A stretch of DNA of 64,000 bases, taken from assembly GCA_020186115.1 (NCBI GenBank), contig WSYJ01000086.1:558001-622000 (forward strand), written 5' to 3'. The stretch is from Histomonas meleagridis (taxonomy: Eukaryota > Parabasalia > Tritrichomonadida > Dientamoebidae). The position numbers and the translations under genes are program-made. Below the pieces are notes generated by a model that worked only from the letters and a program-made list of their open reading frames with translations, ran no database searches and was not told the origin of the DNA. Positions within the stretch are counted from its first letter, which is position 1, and the number at the start of each line of letters is the position of its first letter. Shown piece after piece: positions 28,180-37,725 of the stretch.

Positions 28180-30191
28180 TACTTCATAATTTTTAAAAAT
28201 ATTTAGGAATTCAAAATAATATTTGATAATTATTTTTAATATTTTATACAGCACTTATGTTAGCATCTGAAAATGGTTATACAGAAATAGTTAAATTACT
28301 GCTAGAACAAAATGGTATTGATATTAATGCCAAAAATATTTATTAGTTATATATAGAATTTTTTTGAATAATTTCTTATTTTAAAGTAATATTTGGAAAT
28401 TATTTAAATTATTTGAAACAGCACTTATGTTAGCATCTGAAAATGGTTATACAGAAATAGTTAAATTACTTCTTGAACAAAATGGTATTGAAATTAAATC
28501 GAATATTAATGATTTTTTATTTAAATTATGGTAATTTTTATTGGTTTTATGATTTAAAATAATATTTGGAAATTGATCAATATGTTTTGGACATTAATTA
28601 TGAAGGCTGCTCAAAATGGTTATACAGAAATAGTCAAAATGTTTATTGATAAAGGAAATGACATTAATGCAAAAGACATTTATTTATTTCATAATTTGTT
28701 TTTTTCAAAAATTTAATATTACATTAAAAAATATGAAGTCTATTTAAAATATATGAAACAGCACTTATGAAGGCATCTCGAAATGCTCATATAGAAACAA
28801 TCAAATTACTTGTTGAACAAGAAGGAATTGATATTAATGCTAAAAATATATATAATTTTGATTTGATTTTTGTTCCATTAATTTAATTTTTATTGATAAT
28901 ATTTGGGATTTAATACAATATTTTGAAACTGTACTTATGCTTTTATCGCAATATGGTAATAAAGAAATAGTTAAATTCCTTCTTGAGCAAAATGGTATTG
29001 ATATTAATACAAAAAATTTATATAAATTTTGTTTGTAATTTATTTCTAAAATTTTATGTTCTAATATAATATTTGGAAATTATTCAATATACATAAATCA
29101 GCACTTATATTATCTTTAGAATCAGGTAAACCAGAAATAACACATTTACTTCTTAAACTAGAAGGAATTGATATTAATACGAAAGATATTTGTTGGATTT
29201 TTTTGATATTTCTTTAAAAATATGTAGAATTTTATAATAACATTTAAAAATTATTAAATTTTTTTATTACACCTCTTATGTTGGCTTCTGAAAAAGGTTA
29301 CATAAAAATAGTCAAATTACTTCTTAGACATAAAGGAATTGATATTAATGCTAAAAATATTTACTTTTTTATTATGAAATTTCATAATACAATTTAATTT
29401 TTGGAAATAATATTTGGAAATTGTTTAAAATATTTGATACAGCACTTACATTAGCATCTTATAACGGTCATGCAGAAATCTTTAAATTACTTCTTGAACA
29501 AAAAGGAATTGATGTTAACGCTAAAAATATTTGTTGGCTTTTCTTTATTACTGTTTTGATTTTTTGATACTTTTTATCACAATTTGGAAATTATTTTAGT
29601 TTTTTAATACAGCACTTATTTATGCATGTAAAAATAAACACATAGAAATAGTTAAGTTACTTCTTGAGCAAAAAGAAATTGATGTCAATACTAAAATTAT
29701 TTATTTATATTATTTTATGTTAGTTTTAATAATATAATGTTTAAAGAGAATATTTGGAAATTCTTCAAATTATTTCAAACAGCACTTATGCTAGCTATTG
29801 AAGATGGTAATTTAGAAATAGCAAAATTACTAATTGAAAAAGAAGGAATTGATATTAATGCTAAAAATAATATTCATGTGTTTTATTTAGGATTTCATAA
29901 TAATATTTGGAAATTATTCAAAATATATTGGACAGCACTTTTTTATGCATCGAGAGATGGTTACAAAGAAATAGTCAAAATACTTCTTAGACAAGAAGAA
30001 ATCGATGTTAACGTTAAAGATATTTTTTCATTTTGCTTGATATTAGATATGCCAATATGAAATTGCAAAATTATATTTGGAAACTTTTTAAATTATTTAA
30101 AACTGCAATTGTATATGCTTGTATTATTGGTCACAAAAAAATAGTAAAATCACTTCTTAAATTTACATATCGAACTTGCATTAATTTATAA
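28180..30191 (+). repeat. Twelve-unit ankyrin exon and spacer array
   Basis: Twelve ankyrin repeats start near 28251, 28423, 28594, 28758, 28929, 29100, 29272, 29442, 29612, 29780, 29933 and 30101, a period of about 155-173 bp. Every unit is open over about 30 codons (typical: TALMLASENGYTEIVKLLLE), although the units differ at many residues. Nearly all the stretches between them contain stops. Their left edge is AAA(G/A)ATATTTATT-like and their right edge ATATTTGGAAATTATTTAAA-like, most ending in ACAGCACTT. The last unit ends in a proper stop (30189-30191). One spacer (between units 10 and 11) happens to be open. This reads as the 3' part of the gene starting at 27058. Confidence 0.7.
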
Positions 30192-30688
30192 ACGATATAA
30201 AAATTTTTTACCATCTGGCTAAAATTCAAAACAGATCATGCCTTAACTTTTACTTTATTATATTTTTTATTTTAATTGTGACAAATGCTAAAATTTGCTA
30301 ATAAGATTGTATTAGTGTACTTCATTTTTTCCATTTGACATGTATAAAACTTGTAATATTTTAATTTTTTATTCTTCAAAAAAACGAATTAATTACTTTA
30401 AAGTAAGACTAATAGGAACTTTATGGTTTTCAAAACAAAAATATTTTTTGCTGAATTATTTCTATAATATGTTACTTGAATTTTAATTAAATTGATTGAT
30501 TTCATATGTTCATTGTGTTACTTTAAAATTTATTATGATTCTTAATTTTAAACACGGGTGCTTCCAAAATCATAGCAAAGTATCAGAAAATTGCCTTCTA
30601 TTGAAAATATTTATCGGTGATCTCGTCTCCGTATGACACTTTTTCATAAGAATACGATCATCGCATAACTTTTTGTGTGAACCTTCAA
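30192..30688. other. A/T-rich intergenic region
   Basis: There is no gene. It lies between the ankyrin array stop and the next start and shows no repeat or promoter motif that I can identify, apart from a reverse CACTTTTT at 30639-30646. Confidence 0.5.
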
Positions 30689-32275
30689 ATGTCGGAGGGT
30701 TTTACTCCTTACTCTGGAGGGAATTTTTTTCAATCTACAGATATATTTAAATCAGGTGATGATCAACTAAATGACCCTATTTATGAAATGATACAAGATT
30801 CCAAAACATCAATTATTGATATCTGTAAATGTACTTCTTTTCAGAGTTTATACAAGAAAAACGATAAACTCCTGAATGAAAGGCTTACGCAGATTAATAC
30901 TGTTAATGATTTAATGTCTTTTTTAATTCTCCAAAGTGATAGAGAAATGATATATTTAATTTGCTCACTATTTCTGTCAACTAACCAAACCATGCTCCGT
31001 TACTTTGTCAAGTCTCCTGATATCATTGAGAGCTTTTCACAAATTTTATACAACCGAAATAATATTGATTATTATAAGACAGGTCTCATCACTAAAATCA
31101 TTTCTGAAGCCATGCGTAAATATCCACAAGATCTTTTTGACATTTTATATTCATCACCAACCTTCTGGAGTTCTTCATTACAAAATCTCGATATCGAATC
31201 AGTTAGTAATTGTGTTCTTACACTTTCGCAATCCAATGACGAGAAGCACCATTCATTTCTTTGGGGTTATCTTCTTCCACTTATACCCAATTATAAAATT
31301 CAACATTCACCTTCCACAAAATGGGATGTCAAAAACATGTCCATTAACAACTGCAAATACATCAAAATCAGCACATCACATCGCGTAAAGATATATAAAC
31401 TTTTTACCATATTTATTCGATGTTTTCCTAATGAAAAAGAATTTACAGAAATTATCATTGAGTTACTTCCACAATTGTTTACGCAAAGTACAGATACAGA
31501 AGAGACGTCGCTTCTCTTGGACCTAGCCAGCACATTGCCGCCACAAAAGAATGCAATCGCGATTGCACTTTCACATCTAAAATCGAATCATTCGGAGCCA
31601 ATCATACTCCAAAAGTCCATTGATTATATTAACATACATTTTTCATTTGATTATTATCAATTTTTAATCATTTTTTTGTTCCGACTTTTTTCGACATCAG
31701 AGAATAACTTTGTTTTAAGTTCTGCAATAAAACTTGTTGAAAGAATGAGTACTTCTTTGAGTGATAAACAATTGTTTTCTAAATGTATGCAACATATTAT
31801 ATATCAATGTTGGAATAAACGAAAAGAGAATTGTCCTCTTTTAGTTACTTCTTCATTGATATCTGTTGCATTGTTAATATCTGATGGCGTTCCTTCATTC
31901 GATGGTTGGTATTATTTCCAATCATTTGTTTTGGAGCCATTTAAAAAAGGAAAACAAATACAAAAAAATTATAAAATTCCTTCAAATGGAATCGATTTCG
32001 TTTTAATCGATTCATTAGTTGTCGGTGCTTTCGAACAACAAATGAAAAATAAAATTAAAGCCGAAATTAAAGAAGAGTTCCAACCAAAGGAATTGTTGAG
32101 AAGATCAAAAAGTGTAATTTCGTTTAGTAGAGTGATTGTGAATAATGAATACGCATCAGAAGCAGAACTAAAAAGTAAAAACTTTTTGGAGGAATATAGA
32201 AATAAGCCGAAAAAGAATTTAAGGAAATCACTCGCGAAAAAAAGAGGAAAATATAAGAGCTGTCAGATATATTAA
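30689..32275 (+). CDS. Helical-repeat protein, possibly SAPS (PP6 regulatory subunit)-like
   Basis: A 528-residue protein of alternating helices. The region around residues 40-170 recalls the SAPS domain of protein phosphatase 6 regulatory subunits: a helix with CKCTSFQSLYKKNDKLLNER, then LMSFLI, and a later QTMLRYFVKSPDIIESFSQIL segment. SAPS proteins have the same order: an acidic entry, NxKLLDFL, then helical repeats. The match is suggestive, not firm. The C-terminal 60 residues are strongly basic (LRKSLAKKRGKYKS). I chose the ATG at 30689; an in-frame GTG at 30677 is not needed. It could equally be a generic armadillo-type scaffold. Confidence 0.45.
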   Translation: MSEGFTPYSGGNFFQSTDIFKSGDDQLNDPIYEMIQDSKTSIIDICKCTSFQSLYKKNDKLLNERLTQINTVNDLMSFLILQSDREMIYLICSLFLSTNQTMLRYFVKSPDIIESFSQILYNRNNIDYYKTGLITKIISEAMRKYPQDLFDILYSSPTFWSSSLQNLDIESVSNCVLTLSQSNDEKHHSFLWGYLLPLIPNYKIQHSPSTKWDVKNMSINNCKYIKISTSHRVKIYKLFTIFIRCFPNEKEFTEIIIELLPQLFTQSTDTEETSLLLDLASTLPPQKNAIAIALSHLKSNHSEPIILQKSIDYINIHFSFDYYQFLIIFLFRLFSTSENNFVLSSAIKLVERMSTSLSDKQLFSKCMQHIIYQCWNKRKENCPLLVTSSLISVALLISDGVPSFDGWYYFQSFVLEPFKKGKQIQKNYKIPSNGIDFVLIDSLVVGAFEQQMKNKIKAEIKEEFQPKELLRRSKSVISFSRVIVNNEYASEAELKSKNFLEEYRNKPKKNLRKSLAKKRGKYKSCQIY

Positions 32276-33111
32276 ATGTCATTTATGTGTGTTAAATAAT
32301 AAATATTATCTCGTTAATGATTTTGTCTTGTTTTATTTGCAAATGTATAGAAAGTTGAGAAATAGTGGAAAATTAAGCACAAATTGTGCTTTTATTTGAT
32401 GTTGCCAAACAATAAATTCAAAAATTGTACAATAAAACATTTCGGTTGACGATTTGAAAAAAAATGGTTATTAATTAAAATTATGATTGAAAAAAATTAT
32501 TAAAATTTATTTTGTATTTAGCATTTATTTTCATTCCTTCTTTTTCTAAAATAGTTTTGACAAGTTCAACACTTCCAAGTTCCATTGAAAATTTTAAAAT
32601 ATTTTTTGAGATTTAATTGAATTTAAGAAAATATTTTGAACGAAATAAATTTCCTGTTAATACAGCTTCATTAATAATATCATCATTGATTTTCATTCCT
32701 TCTTTAACTAAAAATGAAAATATTTCACAATTTCATCGAAATGATATCTTCAAATATTTTTATGATCATGAACTCCTTAAATTAAGTAAGGTTTTTTTTT
32801 ATCAGGTTAAGTTTAATTAAACAAAAAAGATACATATCATTTTGATTATGATTTTTGCAATCTGATTTTTTCGTGTTTTCGCATATATAATTGAAAATTT
32901 AGATTTAAAAAGGGGTTATTGATTAAGAAAAAAATAAACACACACAATGTCCGATGTTTTCTCACCAAAAGAATATAAATATCAAAGTTTTATTGGTATT
33001 TTTGGAATAAATATTGTTTGGAATTTGGTGGAAATTATGTGAGAAGTTAATTAATTTTCATTAGCTCATTTTTTTCAGGGTGCCCCTAAAAATGACCTTT
33101 AAATTTGGGAA
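32276..33111. other. Intergenic region with ankyrin debris
   Basis: No intact gene. The middle holds inverted DUF3447/ankyrin fragments (separate entry). The right end, from about 32940, is A/T-rich with a short 31-codon frame (ATG at 32947) that I cannot support as a gene. Confidence 0.5.
32510..32800. pseudogene. Inverted, scrambled DUF3447/ankyrin fragments
   Basis: The minus strand of about 32520-32730 encodes pieces such as VELVKTILEKEGMKINA and EIFSFLVKEGMKINDDIINE, matching the C-terminal DUF3447/ankyrin part. The plus strand from about 32733 encodes QFHRNDIFKYFYDHELLKL, which normally lies just upstream of that part in the same orientation. The two strands meet head to head near 32735, so the fragment has been rearranged by an inversion. 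No start or long frame remains. Confidence 0.6.
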
Positions 33112-33423
33112 ATGTACCAATTTCCACTTGACCAGTTAACAAAAAAGACAATAGAATCGCTTCAAGGGCTTGAACAAAAATACGATGAACACAGAAGCAA
33201 ATCTGTGACTGTAGAACTTCCCAAAAATGAAGATGAAAAAAAAATCAAATTACTTCAATTTCAACTCTTACATATGAAAACTGAAGTTGCAAGACTAAAG
33301 AAACTATACGAAACTGTTAAATCTGCTGTACAAGCAGAACGAAATGTTTCTCAATTTGTCCTAGAGGATAACCAAAAACCAATGGTTGTTCAATATCGCA
33401 GTTTATCAATAGAAATAGAGTAA
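33112..33423 (+). CDS. Small coiled-coil protein, hypothetical
   Basis: A 103-residue protein I do not recognise. Residues 10-30 and 45-80 are helical and charged with heptad spacing (KIKLLQFQLLHMKTEVARLK), probably a coiled coil. The C terminus is short and beta-like (MVVQYRSLSIEIE). It has no membrane segment. A stop lies in frame four codons before the ATG, so the start is fixed. Small coiled-coil proteins of this size occur in many complexes, and nothing here decides which. Confidence 0.55.
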   Translation: MYQFPLDQLTKKTIESLQGLEQKYDEHRSKSVTVELPKNEDEKKIKLLQFQLLHMKTEVARLKKLYETVKSAVQAERNVSQFVLEDNQKPMVVQYRSLSIEIE

Positions 33424-33679
33424 CTCATCCATGTTTTTGTACTTTTTCTTAAAATATTTTTATTATTATTAAATATTAATTTTTAAATTTTTGCTTGCAG
33501 GAAGTAATATGACTTTATTATAAGTGAATACCAAATTTTTAATGCGATGGATAATAAAAATTAATTTTTATTTGAACAATCAATTTAAAAATTATAATCG
33601 CTAAAAATCATTTTTAACTATAGAAACAAAATTACTTTTAAAATGAAACAAATTACATAAAAAATATCTAAACAATTTA

Positions 33680-35788
33680 TTAATCGAGGACACTTGTATA
33701 CTTACTAATCTTTTTCCCTTTAAATTTTCCTTTTTCTTGTTTCTCCTTAAACCTTTGCACAGCTTCATCATCCGGCAGCAAAATAAAAGGAATTACCGGA
33801 ACACTTTCGTCAGTGAATGTACTTAACAATGATATACCGGAAGCCAATTCATGTTTTCTTGAAATGCTCATTAACAATTCATCGTCCGACTTATTCTTCT
33901 TTTTAATTGCAGCTCTTGTTTGCATACTTGTTTTATATTCGGGGTCATCTTTAATTTCGATTATTGTTTTCACTTTTCTCTTCTTTTCTTTCCATTCACA
34001 TTTCGGTGTTGGATAAGGAATTTCGCCATCAAACGGAAGAATTATTTCACAATCTTTTTGTATCGCGAATCCTCTTCTTGACTTCTCTTCGTTTAATGGT
34101 CCTTTCATTCGTGTAGCAAATAATCCGACTCGAATTTCATCATTAACGCGAATTAATTTCACAATACAATTAAAATGAAAACTCCGTCGAAAATATGGCG
34201 TAAAAGGAAAATTTGTTTTGTTTGTGTCAATCACTACACTCGTATCTGTTACAACTAAACATGAAAGCGGAATTCCATTTTCACATTCAACTTCATCTGT
34301 ATGCATTAGAAGACCTGGAAGAAGACATATTAACGCGCCATCTTCTATTTGTACTGTCGAATGAATATGTTCGTCTTCACCTTTATATATTTCGATTTGT
34401 TCCGGTTCTTTTTCTATTCGTGGAATTTGTGTCGAGTTTAAAAGATCTTCAATAGACTCTGTGTATGAAAAACTATCGTTATTTGGATCTACTTCATGAG
34501 ATAATTTTTCATTGTATATAAGTCGCGTTGTTAATATGTCAATTGCATTTAAAAGAACTTGTCTTTCACAATTGAGTAGTTTACAAAAAGTGTTGTTAAA
34601 AACTTTCCAAAATTCATGCGTCTGAGCAAATAATAGAGAAGCAAATAGATGAAAATATTTCTCTAATGTTTTCCTAAAAGGAATTTGAGTTTTTCCAATT
34701 TCTTCTGTAATGAGTTTGGAGAAATAACCGTTCGGAATTGAATTGATAAAATCGGTTCTGTCAAAATCAACTGTAACATAACCGTCGGGAACTGTAACGT
34801 CTTTTTCTCCAAAAGTGGCATACGGAATTTCATATGTGTATTGGCCACAATTAGAGCACTTGAAGTTCTTTGGGTTCGCTCCGAAATCAAGTTTTTCACA
34901 TGACTTATGAACCCACATTTTACACTCGGTACATTGAATTAAAGGTTCATTATAAAGAGTATTACGATTACATTTACAACGTATCTTTTTCTTAGCACAA
35001 TAGGGACAAATATAAGTTTCTCGCTGTTTATACTCGTTCACACACATTGCATGTAAGTAGTTCTGACATTTTTTGCATTGAATTAATAATCCTTCTGAAT
35101 GATGCTCTTCACAAACACATCGTAAAAAGATTTGTTTGCCATTTTTTGTCAATGGAAATGGATCTGGTATTAACATTTCATCTGGTTTTAACGGAATTAC
35201 AATTGGTTGTGGAATTGAATTTCGTTGAATAACTGGTTTTGGAACTGTAATTGGTTGCGGAGGAATTTGGACGTACTGTGGGTATACTGGATAGATCTGT
35301 TGTGGGTAGTAAATATTATTATATGTAAAATTTGGTTGGTAAAATGATGGAGAAAAGGATGAAACTGCAGGCTGACTTTGAATGTATGGTTCTGACTGTG
35401 TTCGTTGTTGTGGGAAATTTGTCTTCATTGGAGGAATAGAAGGTAATGGCATTATGCGAACTGGATTAGGAAGGCTTGGCTTTTCTTCAACAATAGGTTG
35501 AACCACCCTTCGCCTAACTGGTTGTTGTATTATTTTTCTGACTATTGGATTTGTTCTTTGTTTGGAGTTTGGGGTATCTGATGGGGTATTCATAAAACCT
35601 TCTAAAGAGTTGATTGAATCTTTATGTGAAATGCTGGTATTGCCATTATTTTCTATAGAAACTTTTGATTCATTGATTAGTGAAGAAACATGAAGTCCAG
35701 AAGACGGTGACGTATTAAAGCTTTCGTTGTCAGATAGATTGGTCGACGTCTCGTTCTCTGAACTTTGGTGTGTGGCGTTAATGCTCAT
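33680..35788 (-). CDS. PHD-finger and degenerate SET-domain protein (Set3/MLL5-like layout)
   Basis: A 702-residue protein. The N-terminal 215 residues are Pro/Gln/Tyr-rich and disordered. Two adjacent Cys/His zinc fingers follow: a PHD-like CVCEEHHSEGLLIQCKKC finger with HAMCV and CPYC, then CKCNRNTLYNEPLIQCTEC with HKSC and CSNC. After a helical linker, residues about 490-625 resemble a SET domain of the MLL5/SETD5/Set3 kind (RSFHFNCIVKLIRVNDEIRV and DCEIILPFDGE). The catalytic NHSCxPN and GEELTxxY motifs are not intact, so methyltransferase activity is doubtful. Set3/MLL5 proteins read H3K4me through PHD and recruit deacetylases. The ATG is at 35786-35788; an upstream in-frame GTG is not used. 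Confidence 0.72.
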   Translation of the reverse strand: MSINATHQSSENETSTNLSDNESFNTSPSSGLHVSSLINESKVSIENNGNTSISHKDSINSLEGFMNTPSDTPNSKQRTNPIVRKIIQQPVRRRVVQPIVEEKPSLPNPVRIMPLPSIPPMKTNFPQQRTQSEPYIQSQPAVSSFSPSFYQPNFTYNNIYYPQQIYPVYPQYVQIPPQPITVPKPVIQRNSIPQPIVIPLKPDEMLIPDPFPLTKNGKQIFLRCVCEEHHSEGLLIQCKKCQNYLHAMCVNEYKQRETYICPYCAKKKIRCKCNRNTLYNEPLIQCTECKMWVHKSCEKLDFGANPKNFKCSNCGQYTYEIPYATFGEKDVTVPDGYVTVDFDRTDFINSIPNGYFSKLITEEIGKTQIPFRKTLEKYFHLFASLLFAQTHEFWKVFNNTFCKLLNCERQVLLNAIDILTTRLIYNEKLSHEVDPNNDSFSYTESIEDLLNSTQIPRIEKEPEQIEIYKGEDEHIHSTVQIEDGALICLLPGLLMHTDEVECENGIPLSCLVVTDTSVVIDTNKTNFPFTPYFRRSFHFNCIVKLIRVNDEIRVGLFATRMKGPLNEEKSRRGFAIQKDCEIILPFDGEIPYPTPKCEWKEKKRKVKTIIEIKDDPEYKTSMQTRAAIKKKNKSDDELLMSISRKHELASGISLLSTFTDESVPVIPFILLPDDEAVQRFKEKQEKGKFKGKKISKYTSVLD

Positions 35789-36170
35789 GCAAGCAAAACT
35801 TAAGGGCACGGGATTGAAAAATTCAATTCATTTTGAATTTTGTGTTATACCCGCCACTACCCCTTCAAAAGTCTATTAAAAATTGGTCTTGTTTTCGGTT
35901 TATTTTTTTATGAATTCATCTAGCGAACGTTTTGAAAAGTGACTTGCCAAAAACCTTAATTTTGAGTGAATAATTGATTGATAAAACCGTTGGCAACTCT
36001 CAGCAATAATATTTACACAAATATCTCATCTTAAATACCAAGAAAATTTTCTTAATAATTATTCTAATCACCAATTAATTCAAAAGAAAAAATAGGAATG
36101 TTGGATTAATTTATTAATTTTAAAATTTTGATTTGGAAATTTATGCGACAAAAAAAAGTCAAATATAAAT
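35789..36170. other. Intergenic region
   Basis: It lies between a gene start on the right strand end and a gene end, both on the minus strand. It holds A/T-rich sequence; a plus-strand AAAAGTGAC (35936-35944) points away from any gene I can see. Confidence 0.5.
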
Positions 36171-36890
36171 CTAGTTTATCAATTCATTCATTTCCTTCTT
36201 TGGATTGTACTCAGCAAATGGCTGATTAAGTAATTCATCGGGTTTGCAAAAAACTGATAATTGAATTTGATTCCGATTCATTATGATTCTTAAAGAGTCA
36301 TGTAATTGTATGTTTGTGATTTGTTTTCTATTTTTAACTTCTCGAATAAAGTGTTCAACAAATATATCATGTTTGCTGGATTGATTATTTGTATTAAAGC
36401 AGCCAATTAAAACAGTATTCGGAGAAAATGATTCGATGTTTTGAAACACTGAGTTGTTAGCACAGTTTTCACATATCAATGTGACTTTAAGGTTTTGGCT
36501 TCGTTGATTATTTACAATTGACAAAAATTGATCATCTTCCATTGGTTCATCATCAAAAGAAAGAGACGATGAGCTTTCGATTCCTCCTCTACCGATGGAG
36601 AAAAATATTAAGTGATTTTTGGTTCTTTTTAAAAAGATTTGGAAAAATTCAGCAAACATTAAACAATGGGGATTTATCATGGAATAAACTTCATAGCCAA
36701 AGGAAGAAAAGCATTTTGCAATTTTGGTTGCTCGGAGAATTGGTGCTGCTCCTTCATTCAACCGATAGCTTTGTGTTGTATTTATTAAAAGAAAACAAGC
36801 ACGATTAAAGCTCTTTGGAAGCCTTGCAAGGGATATCTTTCCAAGATCTCGAGAATGCGCTCTTAGCTCTATGGTCGCGTCTCCAGACAT
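36171..36890 (-). CDS. Caspase-fold (metacaspase-like) pseudoenzyme
   Basis: A 239-residue protein with the clan CD C14 core order. Strand 1 is ACFLLINTTQSYRL at 31-44. A helix with G-Y-E-V follows. The strand HLIFFSIGRGG at 93-103 stands where caspases have FFxSGHG. An acidic DDEPMEDDQFLSIV comes next, then the strand VTLICENCANN at 136-146 in place of the DxCHSG strand. The catalytic His is Arg101. A Cys is kept at 143, but its CHSG context is lost. The protein is probably inactive as a peptidase and may act as a regulator or adaptor. Length suits a minimal p20-like domain. A TACGTTTGACAAAT stretch precedes the ATG. Confidence 0.65.
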   Translation of the reverse strand: MSGDATIELRAHSRDLGKISLARLPKSFNRACFLLINTTQSYRLNEGAAPILRATKIAKCFSSFGYEVYSMINPHCLMFAEFFQIFLKRTKNHLIFFSIGRGGIESSSSLSFDDEPMEDDQFLSIVNNQRSQNLKVTLICENCANNSVFQNIESFSPNTVLIGCFNTNNQSSKHDIFVEHFIREVKNRKQITNIQLHDSLRIIMNRNQIQLSVFCKPDELLNQPFAEYNPKKEMNELIN

Positions 36891-37166
36891 TCAAAAAAAT
36901 TTGTCAAACGTACATTTTCATATGACATTTCATATGAACATCCTATAAAAATATTTTAAGATTTTTTTGTTGTTTACACATTTTACATGTTCGAGGGAAA
37001 AGAGTGAATATAAACAGAGTATTTCTAATAAATAAAAAAAGAGCAAGCATATTATTTAATTATGATAAATCATGTAACTCGTATTATAAATTTGTACAAC
37101 ACCTAAAAGACGATGAAAAAACAAATGCCAGCTCAATCAAAACAATGAAGCAGAATTGGATGATCA

Positions 37167-37520
37167 ATGCCCGTTTATTTACTTTGGAAACGTTTCTTCA
37201 AAATGTTATTCTGCATCCTTCTGGCTTTAAATCTTGAAGCAACGTGCATAACAGGCAAAACGAACTGTCTGCGTTGCCTCGATGTCAAAGGATGTTTTTA
37301 TTGTTTTGATGACTTAACTTGTCATCCGACAAATGCAACATATATTTGCAAAAATAAAGAAACAACTAGAACAAGGCGCTGCATAGAAGAACTTGGGGGC
37401 GATGCAAAAAATTCTGTTCGGCATGCAATTGGGTTTTCAATTCTTATTGTATCAATTATTATAGATATGATTGTTAGAATATGCAATAATAGAAGAAGGA
37501 ACGAATATGCTCGTATATAA
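37167..37520 (+). CDS. Secretory-pathway membrane protein with PSI domain (PTTG1IP-like)
   Basis: A 117-residue type I membrane protein. A signal peptide occupies residues 1-25 (FFKMLFCILLALNLEA). Eight Cys at 27, 34, 37, 43, 46, 52, 61 and 72 form a PSI-type module with the spacing CLRCLDVKGCFYC. A hydrophobic helix spans 88-105. The short tail is basic and ends YARI, a fit to the YxxPhi sorting motif. This is the layout of the PTTG1IP family, whose members cycle through the endomembrane system. A longer overlapping frame from 37004 has no such structure and is rejected. An NAT sequon lies at 56-58. Confidence 0.75.
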   Translation: MPVYLLWKRFFKMLFCILLALNLEATCITGKTNCLRCLDVKGCFYCFDDLTCHPTNATYICKNKETTRTRRCIEELGGDAKNSVRHAIGFSILIVSIIIDMIVRICNNRRRNEYARI

Positions 37521-37725
37521 ATAATTGAGCTGATGTATTAAAATGTTTGGATGTAATAATTGTTTCCTGTCTTTGTTACAAGATTGAGGCAAACCGCTCG
37601 TTTTTTGTTAGCTTTTTGATCGGTTGCCGGAGTTTGTTTTCAAAAATTCAATGGATATTGTGGGAATTTGCTATCGTTTTGTCAGATATAAGTCGGTTAA
37701 AAAAAATCTTTTGGAAAAGGACTAA

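Noticed and set aside
28180..30191. A CRISPR-like array (regular repeats of about 170 bp)
   Set aside because: The repeated part is coding, diverged and not palindromic, and the organism is a eukaryote; the units are ankyrin repeats.
37004..37237. A 77-codon frame before the PSI-domain gene
   Set aside because: It overlaps the signal-peptide start of a better supported gene and shows no domain.
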